The notes under the pieces are model-generated. The model did no database searches. It saw nothing but the letters and a program-made list of their open reading frames with translations, and had not been told where the DNA came from. Shown piece after piece: positions 19,146-31,644 of a DNA stretch of 64,000 nt. The position numbers and the translations under genes are program-made. Position 1 is the first letter of the stretch; every line of letters begins with the position of its first letter. The DNA is from Epiperipatus broadwayi (lineage: Eukaryota; Onychophora; Udeonychophora; Euonychophora; Peripatidae), in NCBI GenBank assembly GCA_028023455.1, contig JAQFVV010006215.1:5193230-5257229 (forward strand). The letters are read 5' to 3'.

Positions 19146-22085
19146 CCTATTCATTCAGTGTACTAATGTTTATTATAGTAAATAGAGGAATTTGAACTTA
19201 GGATTTTCAGTCTATATTCATCCTCCATTATATATTAATAATTTTAATAGAAATCTTCTGTGAATTTTATAAATAAATTTCAATAATGATGTAATCAGGC
19301 AAAGAACTAATTACAAAATGACAATGTTAACTAAACTCACATCATCTGGTAATAGTATTTGCTAATCCACTTTTAAACCAAAATTCAAAACATCTAATTT
19401 ATGTCCTAGATTACAAAAGGAAACTAGATGAGACATTAATACTTATGCTAAGTTTAGAAATAAATAAAGAACATTGTAAGCAAACCAAATAATATTTATG
19501 TAAGTTAAATAGTGTAAAAAGAAGTTATATCTTTTATTAGTTAAATAAAATACTTCAGATGAGTTTGTGTTTAAAAATTTCTGTTAGTAGAAAATATTTG
19601 CATTTAATTAATATTTAAAAAACTAGATAAATTTAAAAAAATTGTTCTTGTTTCAGAAATAGAAATAACATGATAATTAATTAGATTGATAGCTGATCTG
19701 AATCTAGAACTTTCCATGGTGGGAATGATCTGGAATAGGATAAGAGCACAATATATGATTAATAGAGATACATGCACACATTCTCACATTGTTAAAGCTG
19801 CATCATGCTGTGATCTAAGGACAACTGCAAGGCTGAAGTTTTGAATGTACAAGAAGACAATGAAGTACTCAGTGAATTTCCACCACTAAAGGATCCAAAG
19901 TGGGCCTAAGGATTTTTATAGATCATATTAGCATTATTATTGTATTATAAGCCTCTATGATCATATATATGTAAGTATTAGTTTTCATATTACTTTTTAT
20001 ACCATCTTTCTGGCAAAATAAATATGAGTTAGTTAGCCAAATTGTTTGTGTAATATTTATTTCTGCTTCACCTTTAACACAATTATAATACTCGTGGTTG
20101 CAGTACATAGCAACTTATAGTATGAAAAATGGAAATATAACAACTCTTTAAATGTATGAAAAAGAATTTTACAATAATAGATATATTATAACAGAAATTT
20201 GAATAATAAACATTTTATAAATATTTGCAGCCCCATTATTGAAGCAGAGGAATTAATATGATTAATACCTTTACATATTAGCCATACCAAAGGCCAGGCC
20301 AAGATGGTATAAAATATATGATCCATGGCCACGTTTCAAGATCATTGCACTCACTCTATAGCTGCAAGAAGCAAACACCTATTCTGTGGACATTTTTATT
20401 TGTATTGGAATGATTCCAGGGCATCATCTAATCAAAACTGACTAGAATATCAGCAAAGGAAGGGCTTTAAGATGCTTCCAGCACTTGATTTACCTGACTA
20501 GCACAAAGGGCAAGAAACTGACTTAAATTAGACTATCAGACCAACTATAATTACAACACACATATATATTTAACTCTAAATTCTTAATATTATATGGTAA
20601 TTAAATATTATATGATGATGTATGGAGAGAGAGAACTAAGCCAAAATTAACAAAAATAACATGTTTATTTATACACAAAAAAAAAAAAAAAATTATCATA
20701 ATAATCAAAATAAACAGTAAATTAAATCATATTAACTATAGAATTCTTTATAGAGATTAGTCCATTTTTAGATAGAAATAAAAAAAAACAACTGCTTTTA
20801 GTTTAAAAAAGAATAAAAATTTGTCTAGACTTTGAATTTATGATTATCTTTATATTTACGTAGGTTTTTGTTCTAGCTTTGTTTCTGGACTGCATTCCTA
20901 TGATGGAATTCATTAGCAGGCATTCCTAGCTTGTTTCGGCAGCAGGTTGCTCCTCTTTTCTGGGCAGCATTGGTCTTATTTGGCAGTAACTTTCTATAGG
21001 GGTAGGTATCTCAGCAATAGTGGTCAATGATCTTTACTACATGTCAGGCAGATAAATGTAGAAGAAACTGGGCAGTAAACTTCACACCTATTCCTTTGTC
21101 ATTTAATAGTGTATGCTGAGATTAATATGTCCATGTATAAAGCTATATAGTCCTGATTGGCGCACTAAAAACTTTATAGGGCATACCAGCAGTGGAGTGA
21201 ATATAGCTCACAACTGAACTGACAACAAACTGAATTGCACACTCTTAATAGAAAATTTAACAGAATCATAGATTCTTCTTAACAAAATTCACCAGAATAA
21301 AAAACAATAGAAAATTTGTACCTTTTATATATTTGCCACACACACATTATTAATTCATTTTTCAAATTATTTTAAGTAATTAATCTTCTCTTTTCTTAAT
21401 TACACATTGATTAAACTTATTATCTAATCAGTTGGAAATACTAATTTCTAATAAACATAATTCTTTCTGATCAGCTAATTTACAAAACGTTTGATTTTTA
21501 ATTAGATCTTTAATTAAAGAGTTTTGATAATTATTTGTCCCACCAAATTTTTTCACTAAACAATTTTATAGTTACTTTTACATATTTAAAGTTATAATTT
21601 ATTTGCTTTGTTTTCATAATCCATTTGAATTTCCTTTTTTAGTTAAAAGATTCTATAGACAAGTGTTCTTTTAAAATATCCAAATCTAAAAATTTCAATT
21701 TTCAATAGGCTTTAATCAGACTTTCGATTTATTTAAATTTTAAAAAAAATCTCTACTTTTGCCAAGTAAACTAATAGTCTCTCTTTTTTTATATATAAAA
21801 TAAAAAATATATTATTATTTTGCTTGAATATTATTTTTAATTGTTTTATGTAACACATGTCACAATATATATGTTATTTATACAAAATTTTGACAAATAA
21901 AGTTTAAGGAATATAAATAAAAAATTTATTAAAAAAATGAAAATAAATATTTACTTTTAAGAACATGATCACAATACAGCTTCAAAATATTCGACATGCC
22001 ACTTATTGTCTATAAAAAAAAAAAAATCAATTATTCAAATAAGTAAAATGCAAATCAAAAGATGGATATACTATAGAAAACTTAC
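19146..22085. other. Intronic AT-rich sequence
   Basis: Contains a poly-A tract near 20675 and a somewhat GC-richer stretch at 20870-21240 without open frame. The minus-strand 61-codon frame at 19923-20108 has no family match and no suitable splice context. The exon that should follow 22086 in the FAM149-like gene was not found here. Confidence 0.5.
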
Positions 22086-22203
22086 CTCTGTCCAAACGAG
22101 ATCAAAGATAGCATTCAAAATATTATATTTAATATTGGAAATTGGGGTAATGGGTGGCTCTCCTATTTTTCTATGATGTTCATCATCAGAGTATTTTTTA
22201 TCT
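22086..22203 (-). CDS. FAM149: FAM149-like gene, exon with the core of DUF3719
   Basis: Minus-strand exon of 118 nt, phase 2 in and phase 0 out, 39 codons. It follows a TTTTTAG acceptor and ends ACAGAG|GTAAGT, a strong donor. The peptide has DKKYSDDEHHRKIG, EPPITPISNIKYNI and LNAIFDLVWTE. The vertebrate protein reads [24 protein letters not shown] at this point, which marks the core of DUF3719. The following exon should continue this domain and start in phase 0. I could not find it between 14.1 and 22.0 kb, where several repeats have inserted. Confidence 0.9.
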
Positions 22204-22350
22204 CTAAAAAGTTTAAATATTCAGTGTATGGTAAAAATTATCCATTCTGAATTACATAAATTTAAAAAAAAATAATAATAAAATATAAATTTTGCAGCAT
22301 ATTTTTGGAAAGCATAAAAAAAATTAGTCATTTGTTATCAAAAAGTGTAT

Positions 22351-22548
22351 TTACATATTAGACCTGCTGCTGTGTTTGCGACGGCTGAATTCCAGAATTT
22401 TCTCCAGTGAGGGGGGGTGCAATGGCAAAATGCCATAGTTGTGAGTTTTTAATATGGCATTCTGCCATCGCAAATACCCCCTTCCTACTCTGAAGAAAAG
22501 TATGGCATTTTGCTATAACAAACACAGACAGGTGATTTAATATGTAAG
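22351..22548. mobile_element. Short inverted-repeat element (MITE-like)
   Basis: Ends TTACATATTAGACCTG..TGTGTTTG and the inverted CAAACACAGACAGGTGATTTAATATGTAA face each other over 198 bp. An inner inverted pair (GGCAAAATGCCATA and TATGGCATTCTGCC) adds further hairpin potential. No coding capacity. Target duplication not clear. Confidence 0.65.
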
Positions 22549-23150
22549 TATCTCATATTATTATTGAATATAAGATTATAATCAATAATAAAAATTTAGA
22601 TATATACAATGAAAAATCTTGATCCCTTATTTTTCAAGAAGCCGAGGAAAATAAACAATGCTATCAGAAATTCATTAAAAATTATAGATAAGAATAATTT
22701 AAGAAATATTCACTGAAAGATATGTAAATTATAATTCAGATATTATAATTCAAAACATTTCACAGCTAATATTAAAATATGAGCATATGTATATTATTTT
22801 AATATAACATGAATTATACATTTTAAAAATTTGAATTAATATGAATTATAATAATTAGATAGAATAAATTATTTTTTTGTAACAATCATTTTTTATTTTA
22901 GAAATAAAAAAATTAAATTTGCTTATTGGCATTTGCTTCAATTCAGAATATAAAGTTTAGTGTGATTGGAGCCAATTTTGGAAATACTAACATATTTCTT
23001 TCCAGGATTTTTCTTTACTCCTCTTACTAATTCAAATGATAATACTGGATTTGATTGGAATTAAATTTGGACAGTTTCATTTTGATTCAGAAAATGATAT
23101 TGCACTTTATTTTTAAAAAATATAAATTGCTTTACTATTTTTCAACAATA
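22549..23150. other. AT-rich intronic sequence
   Basis: Nothing beyond A/T-rich runs was recognised. Confidence 0.5.
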
Positions 23151-25990
23151 AGTTTTTTTATATTCTTTAAAAAAAAATTGAAATAAATTTATTAGCATTT
23201 ACCTTTAGATTTACTTTATTGCTTTCATCTGGTAGCTTTGGTAATATTTCCAGTAATGGATTATTAGCAAAACTAACTACAGCATCTACAAAATCTGCAT
23301 GATTTAAATAATCTCTATGTATTTTTATTTCCTTAGATTCTTATTTTAGACAAAACATTCCCTACAAAACATCTATAAAAAATTTTGGAGATAGAATCTT
23401 TCTGTCATATATTCTTATCAACATTACCAAGATGTCTAATCATCACTTGTTCTCTGGTAAATATTCTTCAAAATATGATATCAGGGAATTTATGAATACA
23501 TATTTCAATGCTTTAATTATTATAGAAATCATTATAGAATCAAATGTCATTTCATAATTTACAAATCCAATGCAAAATGGCAACTCATATTTATTGGTTT
23601 TTCCATATCATCTCTTAATGCTTAGATGTGATCTATTGTGCTACAGAATTTTAATCAGTTTGTTCTTTCGATTGGTATAAATCCAAAGTTCTATTTAGAC
23701 ACGTTCTAAAGATTTTAGTAAAATTATATAGAATTAATAGAAAAGTGACATATCCATAATTTGCAATCACTTTTTTTTCATCTTTCTTAAATATTATCAT
23801 CATTACTATATTCTTTCATTCATTAGGTATGTCATTTGCTTCATTTGTTTCTTTTAAAATACTATGTCTATAACAATTCTGACACATCAGATTTTTCCCA
23901 TTTTTCATAGATCTAATTGCATAATATATTTGTTGTTTAAAATATCTAATATTTCAAAAAATACTGTCATAATTATGAACATTATGCTTTTTTAACTTTT
24001 AATATAATATTGTCGTTTGTAGAATTATTTATTTTATTTCGTGGATGTGTTTTTTTTTTTTGTAATTCTTAGTATTGCGTCAATGCATGTTCTTTAAACA
24101 TTTTTATTTAAGTTACAAACTCTATTAATTGTTTTGTTTGTATAGTAAATATTTAAAAATCAAGATTTAATATATTTACATTCAATATAATTTGCTCAAA
24201 TTTTGTACATTTATTATAAATCACTGGCAATGCAATATAACACTAAAATATTTTAAATAAATTCCCTAGTTTCTTAAATCCAATATATATATATACTTTT
24301 TTTAAAATAAAACAAAAAAAACATTATATTTAGCAATCTTTTAAGGTTGAAATAAAAATAAATCTTTGTAAAAGTTGAGTTTTTCTTTTGATTAAGAAAG
24401 TTGATTTTTTAAAAATGCTTTCATAAACAAAACATTTTTTAAACAATCTTTATTTAATATGCATGATTTTTCTTTCAATCATTTGACAAAAATATGGAAT
24501 GCTAAAAACTTAAAAATAATAGATATAAAAAAATATTTATAATGAACTCTTTTTTACTGTTACTGTGGACTAAAAATCAGAAAATAATAGTTTCTTCAAT
24601 CATAATTGGGTTTTTTATATTTAATTTGAAATAAATGCATGGGGAAAGAATCCACAAATTAATTAAGTTTATCTCTTATTATAAAAAGATAGGGATTAAC
24701 TAATCTCAGCACTCCACACACACATGCATATACCCACCTTTATTTCAAATTAAATAAAAAAAACTTAATTGTAATTGAAGAAACAATTATTTCTGGCTTT
24801 TTATTCCACAGTAACAGTAAATAAATGTGTTCATTATAAATATTTTTTTATATCTATTATTTTATTTTAAAATTTACTGATTTTTCTATGGCTTTCCTTT
24901 CTAATTCACAGTTATATTTCTTTTTCATATCATTTTACAGAATTTCAGATACTCAGTTTTTTTAAAGGGGTCACTTTTAAACTCATGTTCCTTCTTTTCT
25001 TTACACATTGTCTTGTCTCAGTTAAAAATTTTCTGGTAAATTGCTCTTTTTATGAACAAATTTCTTAATAGAATATTAATAATGTTCTTATTAATCTGAT
25101 CCAAATCTACTATTCTTTATGTAGCTTTCTTTTCTAATTCCTATACTTTTTTTATGCCATCACTAACTCTTTTTCTTAGCACTATACATAGTTTAGACAA
25201 TCAGTTCTTTTAAATGGATGACTTAAATTCATATTCCTTCTTTTCTTTATATATTACCTTGTTATAGTTAACCAGCTATCTGTGTACAGTTCTTAAAAGA
25301 ATATCAATTATTTTCTTATTAATCTTATTCAAGTCTGAAGTCTTTTTACAATGACTTGCAGATATGAGCTTACTTTCAATGCACATGAAAATTAGGAATG
25401 CCTATATACTATCTTTTTTAATAGTTTCTTTGAGTTTTCATTAAAAATATTCTATAGCTTACTAATCTATTATTATTTCTTGGATTAAATCTTTTAAACA
25501 CTTCACAGTCTTGAAATATATATATTATCCAACTCTACTATGCCTTTTATTTGGATGCTTGGGTTCCATAAGTTTATGACCCCTATTATTTCAGATTTCA
25601 TATCCAAATTTTCTCATGGAACTTTAATTTTTCAATCCTTTACCCAATTCTTGCATTAAAACCTTCCATGATAATTTTAAGATGTTGGTAAGTCTTATTA
25701 CAAGCATTTTACACATCTTAAATCTGAATTTTCAGTATTTGGTTCTTTCATTTCACTAAATAAAATATCTTGACACTCAGCCTAATATACTATCAATCTT
25801 CCCAATGTTGTTCTTTAGAAATTTATTTAGAATGAACCCCATTCCAGATTGTGCTTTAATTATTTGTGCCCTTTACAGTAATATATAATTTCAAATCAAT
25901 TGTTTTCTACATTTCTTCTAAAGTCACAAAGTCTAACAATTTTTTATTTAATATAAGTCAGCTCTTTTTTCTAATTTTAATTGAAATACA
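23150..25990 (-). pseudogene. Decayed RTE-type LINE (endonuclease + reverse transcriptase), minus strand
   Basis: LINE retrotransposons of the RTE group encode an apurinic-type endonuclease and a reverse transcriptase. On the minus strand, about 23610-23860, broken translation gives IPNE.KNIV, ANYGYVTFLLILYNFTKIF and NRTLDLYQSKEQTD. This matches the family pattern NYRPISLLS...KIF...RTLD..Q..EQ. Lower down (23180-23330) YLNHADFVDAVVSFANNP with LKVNANK matches the YLNHLRFADD...NANK catalytic block, the usual FADD now FVDA. At about 25560-25720 there are remnants of the endonuclease part (GHKLMEP-like). Many stops and frameshifts; a foldback element interrupts it at 24.5-24.9 kb. Not functional. 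Confidence 0.72.
24500..24870. repeat. Foldback element inserted in the LINE remnant
   Basis: Arms of about 150 bp: AATAGATATAAAAAAATATT..TTACTGTTACTGTGG..TTTCTTCAAT on the left, and the reverse complement on the right (ATTGAAGAAAC..CCACAGTAACAGTAAA..AATATTTTTTTATATCTATT). The spacer contains a CA-rich stretch. It has no frame and interrupts the LINE reading. Confidence 0.8.
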
Positions 25991-27120
25991 ACTATAATTG
26001 TAACAATAAATTGATAATCACAAAAGGCTTTTAGAATTCATAGAATTTAAGAACTGTTTGGTATGCATTATGCTTAAGAAAACCTTGTAAATAGAAATAA
26101 ATTCCAATAATGAGATATTTTGTTGTAACTAAATTCTCAAAAACAGTTCTGGAATTCAACAACTGCATCTATAAATAAAAATGTAGCTTATTTATTGAAA
26201 TAAACAAAATATTAATTAGTTCATTAAAATCAGAAACAAATTTAACTTTTTTTTTTTTTTTAAATTCAAATTTCTAATACATGCGTGTTCATTTTTATCC
26301 ATTTAAATATTTATTGTTTGGGAAATATTTGACTAATTTTTGAGTTTATCTTTTTTTTTTTTTTTTTGCTTTTTCATCTGAAATCCTATAGTAATTGAAC
26401 ATGAATTTTAAATAGGAGGAAGATGTAATAATTAAAATTGTAAGGCTCTATAATAATTATTGGACAGTTAGACTTTGTAGGAGTGAATATATTGAACCTA
26501 ATATTTATCTAGAAAAAGTAAAATTCAAAAAAATAGCTATAATTGACAATAAATATTTCAAAAGATAATGAGAATTCCATTACTAACAGTAGTGTCATAT
26601 TTAGTCAATGTCTTTTTTATCACACTTAAGAATGGCTATTATTTTGGTGGCATACTCATATATTAAACAGATGTTATTTAATAATAAAAACAAATGATTT
26701 CTAAAAGATCTGAATGTCTATGTCACTATAATATAGCCCCTTGCTATAACAGTGCAATATGTTCATCATAAGGCATTACATTTGACATATATATATATGT
26801 TAAGTATTTAGAAATTATTGGTAGTTAATATAAAAATAAGTTTCTATATTAGACATAGAAAAAATTATATATATATATTTAATAAGCACAGTATTAAATA
26901 TATATATATACACAAGTTTTTTCCACGAGTTATTAATACAAATGCATACTCCCACTTTTTGTTTCTGAGAAAATTTCTAAATAATAAAGCAGCTATTGAT
27001 TCCTGTCCTTAGTTTTGTTTAATTGATTTACGAATTTAAATTAATAATACTTATGTTTATATCTGACTTGAATTTTAACTTCAGCCTTAATTCCATCATT
27101 TGTCAGAAAATCAAACCTTA
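25990..27120. other. AT-rich intronic sequence
   Basis: Poly-T tracts and TA repeats. The 64-codon frame at 26818-27012 is rich in Ile/Tyr/Lys and looks like chance. No feature recognised. Confidence 0.5.
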
Positions 27121-27440
27121 TTAATTAATTAATAGATGCAGATGATAGTGCTTAACAAATCCCTATCCAGTAATGTACTATCCAATATCTCCAGATTAGA
27201 TTTAAAGCTTATAGATTTCATCAGTGAAGAGCTTTAAATCTTAGACCACTGACTAAACCTTTAGGATCTAATGCATTTTTTCTCTACCAATCATTTTTTA
27301 TTTTCTGTTTCACTATGTTTTCAATCTTGCTTGTATAGTCATACAGAACAGAAACTAGTTCAATTTCTATGTATTATGGTATATGTATAGTATAAACCAA
27401 TAAAATATTGCATGACTCTGATTTCAGCTTTCTCAGCAAC
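27120..27440 (-). repeat. Ancient, diverged hammerhead-repeat unit
   Basis: Retains the order of the family: ATCCCTATCCAGTAATG, ATCCAATATCTCCAGATTAG, TTTCATCAGTGAAGAGC, CCTTTAGGATCTAATGC and CAATAAAATATTGCATGA. The ribozyme strands are recognisable (CTGATGA kept on the minus strand), but GAAA and stem I have decayed. An older layer of the same family. Confidence 0.6.
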
Positions 27441-29942
27441 ATTAAATAAGCAGAAGTTATGCGATAAAATTAGTAATATTTTATGGGTAATAATATATAC
27501 TACTTTTTTTTTACTCAACTCCAAACCACCTATTGAATGCTACAATCCTAGATTAGTTTTTGACTAATTGAATTACTATTCTTAAAAACAGATGTTAAAT
27601 GTAATCAGAGCATATAATATTTTGTATGCCTCTCCGATTAAAAACCAATAAATTAGAAAAAATAAAGACATTTTAATTGAATGCTATCAGTTATTCTGTT
27701 ACTAATTCTTACCAACAGTTTTGTTTCTGCAATGAAAATAAGATCACAAGTGATAGTGTTAGTTATAACTAAAGTTATTTTTAACAACTGTATCATGACC
27801 TTTGATATTTCCAATTGCAATTTTAATATATATAATTAAATAATCCAACCTGAGGTTCAATACCAGATTATCATACATATTATATCTTCTTCAAGAGATT
27901 CAATATTTCATCTTCCATCAAAAATATCAATTAATATTCCATTGAATAGTTGAAGCATTTCTTTGTTGGATCTGATCAAATACTAGTTATCTGAGACAGG
28001 CCGACCAAAAAGTTTAGTTCATCGAGAAAAAAAAAAAATGGGCTTAACTTGTCATAAACATGTGATACAAACTCAATATAATGACCATTTATGTACTTGA
28101 GTTGCTAGGAGATAGTTTATCCTTATAAAAAAAAAATAATAACCACATCCAGATTGATAATCTTTAAAATAAAATCATGATACAAGATGAAAAACAGATG
28201 TATCACAAATCAATAGTGAATGAATTGATAAAACTTCTTATCATAACACAAAGCTATTGATAATCATATATCTTAAAAATCATTTATAATTGACAGAACT
28301 TTCTAATTGACAATTTACATTATTCTATTTACTTGTATACTCTTCAATCTTCTAGAATGAAATAATAATGAATTACCCTAAGTTTTATCTACAACAAAGG
28401 TGATTGCTTTCTGTTTTGTATTTATATATTTTTCTAAAACTATTTTCAGTCGTTTTCGCTATAACATTTTACACACATTAAATCCTGAATCCTCTTCACA
28501 TGTCTTCTAATGCATTGGGGGAAAAAAGCCTACCTATAAAACATATACATTTAATTTGATGTCCTTTCTAATTACTTCAGTTAACAAATTTCTTATAAAT
28601 TGAAATATGAATATTTTCAATTTATTCAATATATCCTTGAGAGAAAAAAAAAGCTAATCTATTTTATCCTGTACTATCTCATTAGCCACCAACATGCCAC
28701 TTCCCAAAGGACTTTGGTTTGTTTTATTAAGCATCATATTTTTCAATCTCAAATATAAGCATTTTCTCTCATGGAATTCCCAAATATATTTACTTCTCCA
28801 AACTAATAATTTGTAGAATATAATATTGCTTTAGTCATTAATGGGAAGTATGTCTAAGTATTAAAAATAAACATTATTTATACATATTCTATTGATAATT
28901 TTAAACAAATCATCTATTTCCAACTCTTCCAATCCAGATGTAATCTCTCTTTCTCAATATATTTGTTGATGAATATGATTTTTAAAAAAAGTTAAATTAA
29001 AATTATGTTCTAAATCCAAAAATATGATTTATTTCTAAAAAAACTTAAATAAAAATTTTCCCTATAACTGAAAATAATATAATTTTATCTATATATATAA
29101 AATACATGTGAATGTATGTTTGTCCATAAGGCTGTCATATATGTCAAGTTCACAACCAATTAAAAAAACTACTACATTTGTCCATAACGCTATAAAACTC
29201 ACAATTGAAAAATCAAAAAAAAAAAACTTTAACTTTGTTTTTATAAATAAATAACTATATCTAATTAAACCATAATTTATATTATAAGTACTTTATGCAA
29301 AATCCATTAATAGCCATAATTTTTTTTATAAAGCATTTTATCCAAAGAAAGTAATCCCTTCCTATATTTAAAATTTGATTACAAGCATTAAATTTGTTAA
29401 AACAAACAATTAAAATAAAACTATTACAAAAACAATGGCCTTTCAGGCAAGATATATTTCTCACAATTATTTATATAATATTAAAATCTTTTGTTTAATT
29501 TACATTAAATCTTAAAAAAAAAAAATTGTTAAAGCAACCAATTAAAAAAAACAATAGCCTTTCCATAGGCCGGGTACATGTGGTATATTTTTATAAAGAT
29601 TAATATATATAAAAAAATAAACCAATTAATTATATTAAATCTTTTTTTTTTAAGAATCTACATTAGGAGAAAAATGAATTAAAATGTTTTAATTTGAATA
29701 AATATTAAATGAATTAAAATATGTTTTAATTTGAATAAATTTTGAGAGAAAAAAGTAATCTTTTAAAAATACAATCTTTAAATATATATTCTATATGCTA
29801 TTAGCATACAGATTTTCTAAAACTAATTTCGGGAGTCTCAAAAAATTATATGATATTAATAATAATAATAGAAATAAATGAAAATTTGAAAAATATACAT
29901 AAAAATACTTTTTGTATGCATATTAAAAGCAAGTGTTCTTAC
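27440..29942. other. AT-rich intronic sequence
   Basis: Holds A-runs, including poly-A at 28025 and 29520, and two similar blocks near 29280-29580 (a duplicated AACAATRGCCTTTC). The minus-strand 60-codon frame at 29282-29464 has no recognisable motif. No gene identified. Confidence 0.5.
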
Positions 29943-30107
29943 ATAAGGGAGTTATCAAAAGCAAGGAATTCTTCATAACAACCTTCTTCTTCAAATATTT
30001 CTTCTTTTAAACAAGACAAATTGACAGGGGCAACTGTTCCTGAGTTTGACATTAAATCATTTTGATTTAATGAAAGTGAATTTAGATGCTTACCAATTAC
30101 TGCTAAT
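29943..30107 (-). CDS. FAM149: FAM149-like gene, exon with EEFLAFD motif
   Basis: Minus-strand exon of 165 nt, phase 2 in and phase 2 out, 54 full codons. The acceptor is TATTTGCAG and the donor CTTAT|GTAAGA. The peptide contains AVIGKHLNSLSL, SGTVAPVNLSCLKEE and EEEGCYEEFLAFDNSL. FAM149B1 has RGKKLHFSSS and GIIEEYLAFDHIDIEEG in the same order. Splicing directly to the exon at 22086 keeps frame and reads AFDNSL-I-DKKYSDDE, so nothing need lie between them. A pseudo-exon at about 23.2 kb is a LINE fragment instead. Confidence 0.9.
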
Positions 30108-30651
30108 CTGCAAATATAATTTTTAAAAAGATTATTAAAATATAATCATAAATGCTAAAATTTAACTTGTTACATATTATAATCAAATAAAAACAAAAAT
30201 AAATATTTAATCTAATTCAATCTAAAATCTTCTTAAAATAATTCTCTTACATTTAATAACAAACTGACAATTTTAAAAATGTAGAACTTATTACAAGTTC
30301 ATATAAACTTCAATGATAAATAATAATAGGAGAAAAAAATATTTTCTTGTTGTGAAAATATTTTAGAAAAACTTAACATTTGTGCCTACTCTTTATGAAA
30401 TACCATCATAAATATTGAAATGAGATTGTTATGCACAGATCAATTATTATGTGAGGACCAGTAAAAAAAAATGTTTTCGTATGGCAGTTTGATGTTGGTC
30501 ACCTTTAAGACAAGTGGGTGTTTCACATTATTCTGCTAATACAATTTTTTAAAAAAAGAAATATTGGGAAGTAATTATGGAATTAAATTACTGATATTTT
30601 TTTAATAGAAATACTTTCCTTAATTAGAGGCTAAAAACAAGATAAGAATAT

Positions 30652-30723
30652 CCAAAATCCTCATCATCTGCAAGAGACCAATCTGGTATAATGCTTTCTT
30701 CTTCCTTACTGGTCTTTGCACAT
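30652..30723 (-). CDS. FAM149: FAM149-like gene, short acidic exon with a non-GT donor
   Basis: Minus-strand exon of 72 nt coding CAKTSKEEESIIPDW and SLADDEDF plus two bases. The acceptor TTTTTTGTAG is clear, and phase 2 matches the exon at 48140. No GT donor keeps the frame: the only nearby GT (TATCTT|GTTTTT) leaves phase 0, whereas the next exon needs phase 2. Ending at GATTTTGG|ATATTCTTAT gives phase 2. The intron would then start ATATTCTT, one base off the ATATCCTT consensus of U12-type AT introns, and end with an ordinary CAG. Position and acidic character fit the weakly conserved part of FAM149B1 before the GKKL-like motif. The exact 3' edge is inferred. Confidence 0.62.
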
Positions 30724-31644
30724 CTACAAAAAAGGGTGCTGCCCTACAATAGTCATTCAATGGTTGTTTTATTTTTTATCTTTTTCTATAGTTATAGATA
30801 AAATAATAATTTCATTAAAAAATACTTTATGCATTTTTATAAGATATTTAGATTATTTTAGTTGCTAAATGATCTTTCATAAATTTTTTTTTTTTCATTT
30901 TTCAATAAGCTATACTATTTAAAATTTCTTCTATTTGCATTTTTCTTTTAAGTAACATTTCTTTATAAATAGTTAAGTGATTCTGTTTCAAGTGCTTCTT
31001 TTCAAATTAAATTTGAAACTGTAAGATTTGCTCTACAAATCTTAGTTTCATCTACCCTAGTTTAAACTCTAGTTTTATTGCAATGTATGTGTCGTGTTGT
31101 AACCGGACAAGATTTATGCACATGACCAGGCTACTTAATAATCTAAAGGTATGATAGATTGATTAATTTAATTTATCTTTAAATGTATAGTCGTGTATGG
31201 ATAGAAAACATATATCAGCTATGCCGAGACTACATATATATTCCAATATTATCTTTAAGACATATTTAATAAATTATTTTGCCCTCTTATTTTAAATATT
31301 TAAAAGATCATACCACGAATGTTGTTTCTTAGAAAATTAAATGAGGGTTGGGAAGCTGAACAATAATTGTTCACTAATGCAATCCCATCTGGATACATTA
31401 GTGGCTCAAATAATTAGCTAGTAAAAATGATAACATTTTAGGCAAGTTGGAGATGTTATCAACAAGGAAATAGACCATCTGTAAACAGTTGCTTTATTTT
31501 TTTTTTTTAATCTTATTTCTTTAAAACTGTAACAAAAGAATGTACTCAGGATATTTGAAAATAATAATGTAACATTTAAGTAAATGTACTTGCAGCACCT
31601 TGCTGCAGCTTTTCGATAGTAAAGTAGATAATAAACACATCAGG
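30724..31644. other. AT-rich intronic sequence
   Basis: Follows the short FAM149-like exon. No open frame or repeat family recognised before the LTR-like sequence at 31645. Confidence 0.5.

Noticed and set aside
23200-23300. Candidate FAM149 exon between 29943 and 22086
   Set aside because: Splice-like borders are present, but the phase does not match either neighbour, which already join in frame. The peptide matches the catalytic block of an RTE-type LINE that continues on both sides.
30637-30652. GT donor TATCTT|GTTTTT for the short FAM149 exon
   Set aside because: It leaves phase 0 while the following exon requires phase 2, so the frame would be lost.
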